The position numbers and the translations under genes are program-made. Positions 45,901 through 58,236 of a stretch of 64,000 nucleotides of DNA are shown here, one piece after another (the first letter of the stretch is position 1; every line of letters begins with the position of its first letter). The notes beneath the pieces were generated by a model. The model was not told where the DNA came from, did not search any database, and was given only the letters and a program-made list of their open reading frames with translations. Source of the DNA: Austropuccinia psidii (lineage: Eukaryota; Basidiomycota; Pucciniomycetes; Pucciniales; Sphaerophragmiaceae); assembly GCA_023105745.1 (NCBI GenBank), contig JALGQZ010000004.1, positions 69,491,112-69,555,111 of the forward strand. The letters are read 5' to 3'.

Positions 45901-46076
45901 GGGATGTTTGGAAGAGATTTGGGTGCAATGGTTGATTTGAGCTTTTTAATGTGCTGTTTATATTGGAAAGGTGTGAAGGCAACTCCTTGCCTATCACCCT
46001 CAGGGGAAGAGTGTGTTTGAGTTGAGCAGTGTTGACACATGCATATACGCATTGAGGAATATGGCCGGGTTGTCAT
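42916..46076 (-). CDS. Tnp2-type (CACTA/EnSpm) transposase, two exons
   Basis: Exon 1 is 46076-43661 and exon 2 is 43577-42916. The 83-base intron has donor GTATGT and acceptor GAATAG, and splicing keeps the frame to give 1025 residues. The N-terminus has a CMCQHC cysteine cluster followed by FQYKQHIKKLK. The Tnp2 region includes LPPSERLKPENVYVAGIIPG, a CNFC motif in HSGNHFCNFC, WATPQQRQ, and YWYATRMVNLDIMHNLILG, matching the conserved D-MH-x-x-LG block of the family. It would cut and move the DNA transposon whose end lies at 42192. A divergent partner gene starts 960 bases away. No stops interrupt it, so it may be active. Confidence 0.85.
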
Positions 46077-47036
46077 TGCTGCAGGAATTGGGAGTACGGT
46101 TGGTTTGTGTATAAATATCTATGGTTGATGTGAAAGTGTTTAGGAGTGTTATTAATTGGAAATAAAATTCAGTGATTATTTATGAAGGGGGAGATGATTT
46201 GAGCCAGCTGAGGATTTTATCCCATTTGTAATGGAGCATGAGCTGCAGTGGATAAAGTTTAACATGTCTCATCTGGATGGCGGAATTGGTTAGGCATTTA
46301 ATTGGGTAAAATGCCATGCTGCTCAATGCTCATACATATTCTAGTTTATTTACACATTGGGATAGTGCGGGTTTGACCATTGAGGGGGTTCCATTAGTGA
46401 AGTGTTACCATTGAATTGAGGGGATTAACATTTAATCCATGTACACTGGCACGCCATCGTACATGGTTTAAACCTTATTACAGACATAACTATATAACTC
46501 TATTACATAAGGGGTTGGAGTGCAGCTAAAGTCTTGGTATTTGGTTTGAGTGCGGCAGGCTTTGAATCAGTTGGAATGTGATTTGGATTGTCTTGCCTTT
46601 CGGGAAAAGGTGATGTCTCTTTTGTGGGTAAATCCTTCATGAATATACCCCTTTACAGATGTACAATGTTGTGGAATTTCAATGCATATATGGGAAGTTT
46701 GGATAATTCACAAAATGTGACAATGGGGAGGCATAAATGGTACTGAATATGATTACTTATGAATGATGGGTCCCCTTTGAGATCAAGGAAATATCACATT
46801 ATATGCTGGTAGGCCGTGCAGGGTGGTTTCCGACAAAAGCGGAGGAGCTCAAGAGGAGGCAGGGAGGATTCTCCTCAAAAGAGTCTTATCCGACTTCCAC
46901 ACAACACTTAGTTCCAACTATTCATAGAATTTCTCTATTCTAAATTTGAAAAGATTTCATCTCATATCACTCTATTTTATCATAATACTGAGGTGTTTTA
47001 TCTAGTTAAAAATATTACTGTACTTTTTCGGCCCTT
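46077..47036. other. Divergent promoter region
   Basis: 960 bases between the transposase start and the start of the plus-strand gene. It must hold both promoters. I see no clear TATA box, repeat or further gene. Confidence 0.5.
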
Positions 47037-49098
47037 ATGTCATCTTTCAAGTCACATAAATCCCGTTCAGGTTCTGTTCATGACTCAAATAGTGAATCTA
47101 GCATAGAATATGTTCAAACACAGTCACCATTGAGTCCCAACATTCCTCTCACAACCCCTATCGCATCCTCAATGAATGTATCAGGTCTTAACATTGATGT
47201 GGGCAATCCAAAGGCTCCAACTTCAAGCACTTGGTCGATCCCAAATATTTCCGTCACTCCAATTCCCCCGAATCCCACTAATACACAAATTCATGTGTCT
47301 CAGGGGCCAGAAGGCACACCTCAAATCTCCTCACACGCTAATCCCCAATCAAAATTTCCACATGAGTTCCTCCTTAATCCCGGTCGGAATCCAGTCGCAT
47401 CCCAGGATCCCTTTGGCCAAAGTAAACAGCCAACCCTCAATATTCCATCAGGATCGCAGGTTCATGTGGGTGATGAAAGGCGCGTGGATGGGGGGCGACG
47501 AAAAAGACCTTTGGAAAATGTATCTTGGAGCGGTCTGTCGGAGGGAAATCCAGTATTGACGCTTCATCAAAGTAAGTCATTTGAATTTTGGAGTAGAAAC
47601 TTATTCACAATTTGATATGTTTGTTTCATGGGTTAGATATGGCACCTAAAGGCAAGTCAGTCCGATCTCAGGAGCCAATTGAAGATCGTGAGGATGACCA
47701 GTCTTCATTAATGTTTTGATGTGTTAACTGATGATTTGCATAGCAGGGGATGAACTTTATGCGTCTTCACCTCTGGTCCATAAAGAGAAAGTCACTGGAC
47801 GTCATCATCCATATGCCTCCAAACCAAGAACGGGTCATGCCAGTACATCAAGAGCAACAATGGTGGATGATGAGGATGAGAACATGTCTCCGACTCAAAG
47901 TGAAAGAAATGATGAACCAAGGAGGGACAATTTCACAGCGCATGAGCAAGGCACTCAATCAAATAGTGAGTTCACCCATCCTCAGCTGGGCCTCGCCCAG
48001 AGTATGCTTGAACAATCCGAGGTCAGACAGCAAAGGAACCAGGCCCGCAAAGCTCACAATGTGGCGAAACGTGCAAGCCAGAAGGAGCAACAAAAATGGC
48101 TGAAGGCAGAACTTCCAGAGAATGTCCATGGAATGAGATCAGCAGTACACGCACATTGCCTGTTCCTACTCAAAGTTAGGGATAAGGATTTTTCCTCACT
48201 ACCAGCACCACCCAGCACAGAAGAGCGTGAAATTGCAATTCAAGTGGCTGGTCATCTCGGATATGTCCCCAAGGATGTGTTCAATGAGCCATCAACACAG
48301 GTTCAGTCTCAGGGTTTCCAAAGCTACTGCGAAAATGAGCTGCACAAGCTAGGACTAAAGCAATTCACTTGGGACTGGGAGAGCTCATGGCAACATCCGT
48401 TCAACGAGCTGATGTCTATGGTGTTTTACCGTACATTCCGTCTCGCACTTGTCAGCACTGAGTATCATCACTACTGTTGGAACAAGGATCATAACAACTA
48501 TGGGGTCGTGGCGGCTTTAATGGAGCGATATTTCACTTATTTGAAAAGAGAATGGAAGTCTATTCAAAAGGATGCGGAGTATTTGGTAAAAAAGAAGGAG
48601 AATCAAAAGCTCGCAAAGATTCGTCAAAGAGTTAGTTACTGTATCTCTTCTTCATTGTGGACCAAGTCTGATGATGATCTACTTGATTATGTGCAGACCT
48701 GTGAGCGCCGTCGTGAATGGTGTGATACGGCTAAATTTCCCATTCTAGCATCACAATTCAATGACCCTTGAGTATGCTCAGATACTGAGGAGGTACTGGA
48801 AAATGGCCGTCAAGTTTACCGCAAAGTGGGATTACGCTGGCGCTCCCAGTTATTTAATGATTTGGTATTGAAAATGGATAGAGACATAGAGTTTTGTAAT
48901 CGGATTAAAAAAAAGGGTAAAAAAACTATTGATAGATTGCCAGAATTACGATCGACAGATGATGGTGATATTCCGGAAGGCCTATCATTTCAGGTATTTG
49001 ATCAAGATTGGCTCAAAGGCTGTAGTAAGATGCAGACTAGCGCCCTCAAGATACTTGACATGCCAGTTATTAGGCCTAATGGTGATGCTCTGCAATAA
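47037..49098 (+). pseudogene. Transposon-partner protein, interrupted by one stop
   Basis: Exons 47037-47571, 47637-47687 and 47747-49098. The introns (65 and 59 bases) start GTAAGT and GTGAGG and end GGTTAG and AGCAG, and the frame holds across both. The N-terminal half is Ser/Pro/Asn-rich. The middle has a Gln/Arg/Lys-rich likely coiled coil (EVRQQRNQARKAHNVAKRAS). The C-terminal half has conserved-looking aromatic segments (FTWDWESSWQHPFNELM, YLKREWKSIQKDAEYLVKK). A single in-frame TGA at 48769-48771, probably a former TGG, breaks it; the frame runs on to 49098 as QVYRKVGLRWRSQLF. I recognise no catalytic domain. Its place, head to head with Tnp2, resembles the second gene of CACTA elements. 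Confidence 0.65.
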
Positions 49099-49404
49099 CT
49101 TAGTAATTTGTCACGGTATAGCACTGTGACAAATTAAAATTTTGTGAATTATTTGTGCAGGTGTAATAAAATCTGATTATTATCTCTTAAGGATGCAACA
49201 ACTTGCTAAATATGTTAGAATATAGACAATATGAATTGAAATGTATCACCGTCTCCCTTGCAATAATACTCTATTGCTCATTTTCATTGAGGAAATATTG
49301 AAGAAGTTCGATCCAGCTCATGGTGTTCATAATTGTGGACCTGTGCCAGAGTCAACAGGAGTTATCAACTTTGTCAATCACAAATTATATAATATCAGTA
49401 AGGC

Positions 49405-51837
49405 TCACGCAGTTAATGATTTTTTCTTTTCTTGGACCTATTGGTGATTGGAATATGGCATTCCCATAAGGAAGGATTTCAGAATAGTAATACAATCAAG
49501 TGAAAGATGAGGTTGAAAGGTACCTTCTGCATGTTGACCTCAACTGAATGAGGAGTGATATAGTGGATGACCTGTACAGGTCGTTGTTGGCCAATACGAT
49601 GTAGACGATCAACAGCCTGAGCCTCAATGGCTGGGTTCCAATTAGGCTCCTGGAAATGTGGATGTCAGGGTCCGAAAATCAGGGGAGAATTTTGGGGGGC
49701 CCCTCACCATTAAATAGACTATATTAGCACAAGTTATATTGAGGCCAGTTCCAGCCGCGGCAATGGATGCAATCAGTACTTCACATTCAGGATTATTGAA
49801 GAAATTCTCAAGCGCCTTGTCCTGCGCTCGTGGTGTAATTGTTCCATCAATTCGTGCTGAAAGGATAGAGTGATGGGCAAGAGCAATACCAATTCTACAA
49901 TATAAAAAAGTCAGATGGAGTCAATTGGTAATGGATGCATATTAGAATTAACGCACAAATCTAGAAATTGGGTCCATTGGGTATAAACCACCGATTTCGT
50001 TGGACCACACCTTGTTTGTTTGTTCTTCATTAAGCTTTGTAGGAGGTGTGCAATTTTACTACTCATCATGCATGTTTCCACATCCACAATAGTTCGTGTG
50101 ATTCTTGGGGAGTTATCCTGAGTGCTCCTGCCCTCGGGGTCTTCCAGCTCCGCCTCCGCAATTGTGTTAAGCATGATGTGATGGTTACAACATATTCGCA
50201 GCTTATTAATATTTCTGAAAAACTCTCCTGGTCCTTTGCTTTTGGATGATAGGAATTCTTCATATAATGTGGAATATTCTTGCTGCATGGTCGGGTTGAG
50301 TGGGAGCAGCTCATGATGATGGCTAATAGTGGGGAGAGATTCGAGATGTGTGGTTTTGGTGCGGCGCAAACTTAAATGCCGCAATGCCAAATGCAAAATA
50401 TCATTGCAACCTTTTGAAAGACTACTCAGGATGAATGGTGACCAGTTATCTTGATCGGCGCTCTGGGGTTGAGTGATGAAGGATATTATGCCCAAAAGGT
50501 CATAAATGGTGTTGTGAATAGGTGTGCCCGTTAAACATATTCGACGGGATGAAAGGAGGCTATTAATGGCACGGTGAGTGGCAGTGTATTGAGAGCGAAT
50601 ATAGCTATAAGAGGGGGCAAGGGTTATTGGATATAAAAGGTAATTTGAATCATTTAAGCTCAGCCACTCACTGTGCTTCATCCAAGATTATACGATGCCA
50701 ATTGATTTGAAAAATGAATTATGTAGAGGGATTGGTTTGCTTAAATTCTTGGGTGATAGTATTGTAAGAAGTGATGATGATATCATATTTTAAGATGTCG
50801 GCTTGGGATAATGAGTGACGAGTGGGACCATGGTAGATTTTGGCATGCAGTGCTCCAGCCTGAGCATGCTTGGATATTTCTGATTGCCAGTTGGTAATTA
50901 AGCGAGGGGGGCAGATGATCATGGTGGGCATGGAGCGATGGGGGTTTGCAATCATCCGCTCCTTGGAGGTACCAATTAGAGCAATGGCCTGAATGGTTTT
51001 ACCTAATCCCATATCATCCGCAAGCAGTCCTCCAAGAGGGGTATTGGTCGAAAGGGATTCAAATGAGCTAACAACCTTGTTTGCAATGATGTGCCTGGCA
51101 TTAAAAGTGGATCCTGGGGGTGAGGTTGCCCAAAGGTTACGGGCTGATTGGCCATTGGGGATTTCTCCATCCCAGAGAAAAGCTAGTCCGGTCTTTTGAT
51201 GAGGGAGGAGGGGGGTTTGAATAATGGAATGGGGCGGGGTCATCATGGGGAGGTCTGATCCACTGGGTAATTGTATCAGTTTTTGCTTGGAAATCAATGA
51301 TGAAACAGCAGGATATGAAGCAGGCGTCGAGTTTGAAGCGGGAAATGTCGGAGTAAAGAGTTGACATTGACAATGAGTAGTACAGTCATATTCTTTGGGC
51401 ATTTTAAGCTTGAAATCTTGTGTTCGAAAGCTTTCCATTATGAATAGAATGTTTGGATACCATGTGAAGAACATCAATGCTAGATTGGGTTTCTGAGATG
51501 AGGAGGGATCATTGGCATCAGTCATAAATACTCCCTCAACAAATAATATTTGAGTAGGATTGGATTGGCAATTTTCAATCCATGCCCCACCAGGACCACA
51601 GTGCATGAACGTTTTTGGTGCCCCAAGGAATGGTATCAACGTTTGGGAAAGGGTTCCCGGGAGAGAGCCAATAGCATGCTGGTGGTTGGGGAGATATACG
51701 AATATGTTGTGTTGATTGTGCCATAGGATAATCCAAGAACCTAAGTGGGAATTCTCAGGCTTTAAGGTTATATCACTATTTATTTGAATACGAATATTAA
51801 TCATCCCAATGCAAAGTGGTTGTGAAGGGGTTGACAT
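49405..51837 (-). pseudogene. Rad5-like SNF2 family ATPase, five exons, one in-frame stop
   Basis: Exons 51837-50672, 50604-49957, 49894-49708, 49649-49524 and 49437-49405; every intron (58-86 bases) is GT-AG and the frame holds, giving about 719 codons. Motifs in order are the Q-like LLPHQKTGLAFL, Walker A DDMGLGKT, ICPPRLITNWQSE, DEAH (split by an intron), LTGTPIHN, VVYTQWTQFLDL, ASIAAAGTGLN and the arginine finger region AVDRLHRIGQ. This order is that of SNF2 DNA translocases closest to Rad5/HLTF. No RING finger is seen between the two lobes, unlike true Rad5. A TAA at 50719-50721 just before the DEAH box would stop translation. It converges on the preceding gene with a 300-base gap. It could be transposon cargo or a decayed gene copy. 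Confidence 0.75.
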
Positions 51838-53560
51838 GATGGCTATTTTAAATTATTTGGGGACAGTTGGGAATTATATGATCGGGAAGGGTTAGCTAAA
51901 GGGAATGAAGAGGAATAAGCGCAGGTGGGGAACTTATATGAGTGGCAGCAACAGGCCAAAAGGGGGATGGCCTGTGGTTACGTGCATGGTCTTGATGGAG
52001 CTGGGCCTCTTGGGCTCATAATTTTCATATCCGATTTGGGGCATATATCAAGGCAAGGTGGCCAAAATGTGGGTGCACCATTATGACTGCTGGATCTGCA
52101 GCGAGTTACGAAACATTTGGTGGAACAAGGCTGACATTAGCACATCCGAAATTGGGTGGGTTGTAGCAGCTTATTGTGGAGGGCATATTAGAGGCATGCG
52201 GTCATGTTCGCTGGTGTGACAGCGAACAATGAGCATATCCTCCCCAGGTTAATTATTCACAGGGACCTACTGGGCAATGTTGGCAGTTTCAAAGGGCAAT
52301 CTCACTGTGGGGATGTTTGTGTGTGGGCGGGTGAGATATGTTCGGTGGCATGCCACCGAACATGACTTTGGTTTGGCCTGAAGTTTTTTGCTGACTGATG
52401 CATACTGGGCTTTCAGGGGGAATGTGTGGGATGATCAAAGGGGGCGCCAGCCGTGAGCCGTGATCCACATATACATTCACCCCTATGGCGTTTGAGGCGA
52501 GTACTAATCCACCGAGATTGGCATCCGGGTCTTTTCCTCACGCGCGTACAGAACTCCGGAGAAAGAGGCCACACGCCCAAGGGATTTTTTGGCTGCAAGC
52601 CAGGTGCCACAACTTGCGCGGGGCGTGTGAGAACGTAAAGAAAATGACCCGCGGTGGGAGATCCCCACGCAAACATAACCAGCCTCAGCAATCATAGGCT
52701 GGGATTATTCTAATGTGGATGAGGCTGAAGCAAATCCACACTGATTGGCCTCAGGTTTTCACGCGCAAGCGGGTGAGCGTCTGCAGTCAAGCTGACAACC
52801 CGAGCAAGAAAATACGCAGCTGGAAGACTGGCAGTAAAATGTGTTCCAGGCGTGTGAAAGTTGCCTGCGTATGACCCATCGGGGGTGCGTATGAAAGCGT
52901 GTGGCTGCCCGACAATGAACAAGCGGGCCAGTCATTGTTTGCCCCAACCATGGCACCGGAGTGAATCAACTCTTTGTGTATGACCCAAATATTAAGTCAT
53001 CCCATTATGACCCACTTACATTAACTTGGATTACATGCGCATCTGTGCCGTAGTTAGGCAGAGCTGTCCAACAAGGTGCATCAAAGGGATGCAGGTGAGA
53101 GATATGACTCGATGGCTTGACGTGATTGCATGTTACATTGTTGAACAGCTTTTTGCTCTGCCCCGCAGTACACATTTACAAAGGTGTACTGCGTACTACA
53201 GTGTCGACTGTACTGTACAGATCAGGAAGGTGTAATACTACTTGAGCCTGCATGCATATAGCAAATGTGCATGCACCTTCCGATTGTTTGCATTTACGTA
53301 GCTCATGTGCCACATGCTCAGCATTGCGTTTCACCCGATTTGCACACGCAAGCTGAGCATGTCATGGTCAAAAGCACCGTGTGAAAGTGCTCAGTAAAGC
53401 CATGGAATGAACTAATTCTGCAATAGCTCACTGGAAGGCTCAGTTTGGAGCACTTCACCAAAGCGTGTGAAATGCTGCACCTTGCTGAAATGTCATCCGA
53501 TGCTGTGCCAAATGCTGAGAGTGCGCGCATACAAAAACGACTGAGCAATGGCTCAGCATG
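51838..53560. other. Long non-coding region upstream of the SNF2 gene
   Basis: About 1.7 kb, less AT-rich than the retroelements. It contains two related palindromes (listed separately). Several overlapping open frames of 60-92 codons occur at 52.4-53.0 kb on both strands with no recognisable domain, and I do not call them. No transposon end is evident. Confidence 0.5.
52205..52362. repeat. Two related palindromes (TGTTCGSTG family)
   Basis: 52205-52228 is TGTTCGCTG, a 6-base loop, then CAGCGAACA. 52337-52362 is a perfect 26-base palindrome with arms ATGTTCGGTGGC and GCCACCGAACAT around AT. The arms share TGTTCG.TG, and the two sites lie about 130 bases apart. They could be binding sites or DNA cruciforms. 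Confidence 0.7.
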
Positions 53561-54264
53561 GTGCATTTGATATTGTTATATCTATAGCTCAATCACTGTG
53601 CAATTCCAATGTTCAGCCACTGAGCATTTCAATTATGACCCGAAAGCAAACCTGAGCAATGGGTCGAGGCAAGCTCACGCTGTATTCACTTGTCTTACAG
53701 CCCCCCCCTTTGTTCACATACTATTACCAGGCCATATGGCCGGTAATCTCGCCACGGTCACTTGTGACCAAATGCACCGGGTGCTTTTCTGCATGGGTCA
53801 CTTGTGCATTGCACCCACAATGCACATTCAACATGGGCCTCACGACCACCCTCCTGGGTGATCGGGTGACTATTTAAGGAAACAAAGGAGATTTGACTCA
53901 GCTTGACAATTCAATAAATTGCAATACTCAGCGGTGCATTTGATATTGTTATATCAATTGTTCAATTACTGTGCAATTCAAATGTTCAGCCACTGAGCAG
54001 TTCAATTATGACCCGAAAGCAAACCTGAGCAATGGGTCGAGGCAAGCTCACGCTGTATTCACTTGTCTTACAGCCCCCCCCTTTGTTCAAAGACTATCAC
54101 CAGGCCATAAGGCCGGTGATCTTGCCGCGGTCACTTGTGCATTGCACCCACAATGCACAATCAATAAGGGCCTCACGACCACCCTCCTGGGTGATCGGGT
54201 GGCAATTTAAGGAAACAAAGGGGATTTGACTCAGCATGACAATTCAATAAATTGCAATACTCAG
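53561..54264. repeat. Imperfect tandem duplication, 373-bp period
   Basis: Both units start GTGCATTTGATATTGTTATATC and end in AATTCAATAAATTGCAATACTCAGC (53561-53933 and 53934-54264). The second unit lacks about 34 bases around the position of 53768. The overlapping open frames in each are similar by duplication and are not supported as genes. The repeat lies upstream of the Zn2Cys6 gene and carries CTCAGC words. Confidence 0.8.
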
Positions 54265-54323
54265 CCAGACCCCCATTGTTCTTCTGCCTAACGCGAGCAT
54301 TTCACCTCTCAGTTGCAGCATTC

Positions 54324-54423
54324 GCTGAGACTCAGCTTCAATTTTGCCCACACGCCTTGAAGCTGAGACTTTTGCGGGTGCTGCAACTGCTGAGATCGTC
54401 TCAGCTTCACCTTGGTATAAAAG
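54324..54423 (+). promoter_or_regulatory. Probable promoter of the Zn2Cys6 gene
   Basis: TATAAAAG lies at 54416-54423. Just upstream are two inverted repeats, GCTGAG-A-CTCAGC (54324-54336) and GCTGAGA-TCG-TCTCAGC (54389-54405). Single copies of CTCAGC or GCTGAG occur repeatedly from 53.3 kb. A pyrimidine-rich leader follows. A 5' UTR intron seems to run 54776-54846 (donor GTATGT, branch-like CTAAC, acceptor TTTTAG directly before the ATG). Confidence 0.5.
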
Positions 54424-54846
54424 ACCATCTTCACACGACACGCACTTCACTTTCTTTCTCACCCGCTCCACTTTGTTCAACCTCACCCGCGTTTGTCCTT
54501 CTTGTGCGTATTCCCCCTTGTCTTCCTGCCTTTCCAGTCTTTTCTTTCGCACTCGACTAACCCCACTCCCCTTCCTGCTCGCTTTTTGTTTTTCCTGCTA
54601 ATACTTTCAGAACCCCACTTCTATCTACTTTGTACGTTTTCTCCAATTAAACTTTCGTCAACATTATGTACTGATATTAATATTTTTCTTTCTTCACGAC
54701 TTCCTTCCAGACCTTTAAAAACTTCCGACTAGAGCTTCTTTAATTTGATTCCGTTTTATATTTATATAAATCATTGTATGTCTTCCTTTTCTTTCTTGAT
54801 TGCTTACTTTCTATTCAGTTACTAACCTGTTTTGTTTTGTTTTTAG

Positions 54847-57800
54847 ATGTCGTGCACGTTATGCACCAAGCGGGGTATCCCCTGCATTCGTTCCTCGACG
54901 ACGAACGACGCTTGTGATGCTTGCCGACAAGCACACAAGAAATGTTCGTTCGTTGTCCGCCCCTTCCGACCACGAGGCCAGACGAGTTCTCGCCCAAGAC
55001 GCCCTCGCGAGGACTCCTTTGTGGTCGACGATGATGAAACCATTTCCGAGCGTGAATGGACGCCGGGCCCCCAAACAGGCCAACGGAAACGATTCCGGAC
55101 GATTAGCCCTGTCCCCTCCAGTATCGATTTGTCCACTCCCCCTCCTAGGCCACCATCCGATGGTCACTTCACTCCTCGACCGGAGCGAAGTGATTATCCG
55201 GCCGATGAAGGATGGCGATGGCGAGAGGACATTCGAGCTTGGGCTGATCGTCACCATGTCTTATCACCGATGGGATTCAAACGCCAAAGTAAGTTTTATT
55301 TCTCCTCTTTATCTCATTTCTCTTCACGCAATAATACTGACTTTTTTCCATTACTCATAGAACCAAACCCCCCGAATCCCCCCCGACACGACTCTCCCGT
55401 TCCCAGTTTGCCTCGCAAGCAAACCCCCCGGCAACCCACTCCAGGCCCGAGTGGCACCCAATGGTCTGAGGAATTATTCCGTGGTAAGCAGCCAAAGTTT
55501 CATTTCATTTTCACTTTCACTTTCGAGTCGAGTGAACTGACACTTACTCCTTTTTTAGAACCCTCCCGAACCAAAGAGCCACCTATTCCTGGCCCGAGTC
55601 CATCGTCCCAACCACCTGAGGACGATACGACTCGTGAGCCAGAACCTGAGGTGGCTCCTACGCAATCCACGGAGGAACTGTGAGCCTTTGAGATATGACC
55701 ACATATCCAATAAGGTCACAAAAAAGATTAATAATAATTATACCTTTAATATAATTATATTAAAATTAATTAGAATAATTATACACTAAAAATAATTACT
55801 CAAATATACAAAAAATACCATAAATTGGTACTAAAATTGGTTTAACTTAAAAACCAATGAATGAACATGTGAAATAAATTATACCATTGGATTCCCCATG
55901 GAGAAATACACATATACCACTTTTATGGCATATCTGTAAAGTCAATATTTAAGGAATTATAAGGTATAATACCTTATAAAAATCATAAAACCTTATTTAT
56001 CTCAGAAACTAATGAAACAACATGTGAAATAAATTGTACCAGTGGATTCCTCACAAAAATCCACATATAAAACAATTAATAAGCTAATTCCCAAAATCAA
56101 TACTTAAGGAATTATCCTGAATATATGCACTTTTTTGGTCAACGCATATATTCAGTGATCATAGCTAATATCTTCTAAACTATACATGCTAGAATGATGA
56201 ACCAAAAATAAAGTTACCACGTAATTACTGTAAGAACACAGATATGAACTTTATTTTGCAAATTATAAACAAGGTTAAGACTTATGAGGAAATATTGATA
56301 AAAATCAACAGAGCTGTTGACCACTTTGTTGTGAAAGTAGTCCAAACTTAAAAAAAAGTATACAGTTGGATTCTACTAGTTTATTCGAGAAGAATGACGT
56401 AATGTTTATTATTAAATTCAGGGTATAACCCCCTGAAATCAAGGTTTGAAGTTTAAAATATTGAATTTCGACAGAAAAGATGAGTTACAAGAAAAATCAT
56501 CAAAATTAGAGTTTTGATGATGTAATGAAAAGCTCTTGGCAGCATAATAAGGTTATGTCAGGCTATCAGAATTCACTCTCTGAATTGCTGTAGCGTGAAA
56601 ACCTTAAAAGTTATTGAGGATCAAAGTTTGAGCTTAAATTGAGCTGTTATGATCACATACTGTAACCTTAAATTAAGTTTAACAGTCTTAATAGTGATAA
56701 AATTGGTGAATACTATTAGTTTATGATTAAAACTAATAAAATCCACGAAATTTGGGGTTCTGCCAAGCCTCTGATGTCATCACACTTAGAGTTATAGTGA
56801 TAACTCTAAATAATGGTGTAATAATGATGTAATATGGTTTGATCATGATGTAATCACCCTCAAACCTTAAAATATTGATCAATTCCAGTGGATATGATCA
56901 GTACACGTCTACTAGAAGCCTGTTGGACTCTAGGAGGGAGGTATTTACTATAAATAGAGCTCTTTTTACTCTATTTACCCCTCAGACGCATCAAAAACAT
57001 TAAATCAATCAAATCAAAGGTAATTTTCTTTATTCTTTATATATAAAACTGTTATATTATTAAAGACCAAAGACCACCTTGCTATAATCATCTATTTTGA
57101 CGTGATTAAATCATTTATTTAATTGTTTTTGTTAAAAATCTCTCTAAAAACTCCTTTCCACGTAAAAATACTGAATAATTTGTAATTTTCTTTATTTTTA
57201 TTGTAAATACAATTTGAAAAGGTTGTATTTACATTTTTTGGCGTAAAATACTTCAAAATTATTATATTAAGTGTTAAAAGTAGGTTATTTTCTCTTATTA
57301 TAATAATTTCTCTATTATTACTCTCTTAATAATTCTTTAATTAATATAAATAGTATTTATATTAATTCATAACTTTAATATTAGTAATATTATTGTTATT
57401 AATTGTTTTTTATTAATAAAAAACAATTTTTTACGCCTTTATTATTTGTTGGTAACAATAATAAAGAGCTTTATAATATATTAATTATTTTATATTAATA
57501 TATTATTTATAATATTATAATTTCATATAATATTAATTATATTATTATATTTATTTAATAATATAATATTTTTACGCCATAATAATAATATTTCTTTATT
57601 ATTAGTATTATTTTAATCTTATTTATTTCAATTATAAGGACATTCAGAGTACAATAAGTAAATAATTAGTAATTTTTACTTATTGTTTCATAGTCAAACC
57701 TTACAGGAACCTTATGGTAAGTCACCCCTTTTTTCTCTTCGATCCATATCCACTTTTCCTCATTTTTTCTTCGACCGTCTCCAGATCGTCCCGCCACTCC

Positions 57801-58236
57801 TCGCTTGATCATCATCATCGACGATACGCCCGTGGGATCACCCCCTCCCCCTTCTTCTTCACCGACTCCACCATCTTCCCCTTCCACTCCAACCCCGGTT
57901 CCCTCCCCAGAGATCCCTTCCAGTGCCCCCGAGAACCCCAACGCCTCCTCCCCCCCGGTGCCAAGCTCCTCTCATTCCCACGATGACGCTCACCAGGAAT
58001 TCACCGACCTGCGACCGACCCTAATGATTCCTCGAGCCATCGTCCACGATTCGATCAACCAAATCTTGTTGGAGCATCGTTGCTTGCTCCACATGATTCC
58101 TTTCGTGGATGCAACTCATCGAAATGAGATGCACCGGGAATTCCAGGAGGAACTAAACTCCCTCCTTGCCCAGGCACTGGAGGCTTGTCCAAAGGAGGAC
58201 ATAACCGGGATAGTCTCCAAATTCCTCGAAAAATAA
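54847..58236 (+). pseudogene. Zn2Cys6 zinc-cluster protein gene, split by a solo LTR
   Basis: Coding segments are 54847-55288, 55361-55483, 55559-55678 plus 57711-57716 (one exon split by the LTR), and 57785-58236. The introns start GTAAGT, GTAAGC and GTAAGT and end in AG, and the frame is kept throughout, for 380 residues. Residues 3-32 fit the fungal binuclear cluster exactly: C-x2-C-x6-C-x9-C-x2-C-x6-C. A long Pro/Ser-rich acidic middle follows, and a C-terminal segment predicted helical (LLAQALEACPKEDITGIVSKFLEK region). The protein would be a DNA-binding regulator or a repeat-borne protein of that type. I recognise close relatives as multicopy proteins in A. psidii, which suggests that it travels with a repeat. 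With the LTR present the protein stops at once after EEL. Confidence 0.7.
55679..57705 (+). mobile_element. Solo LTR of family C2 inside a coding exon
   Basis: 2027 bases from TGTGAGCCTTTGAG to CAAACCTTACA, in sense orientation on the plus strand, flanked by GGAAC (55674-55678 and 57706-57710). It is closely related to 35187-37210. TATAAATA at 56949-56956 could start transcription towards the last exon of the host gene. Confidence 0.95.

Noticed and set aside
52413..54601. Many open frames of 60-100 codons on both strands
   Set aside because: They overlap each other, lack domains, and partly arise from the 373-bp duplication.
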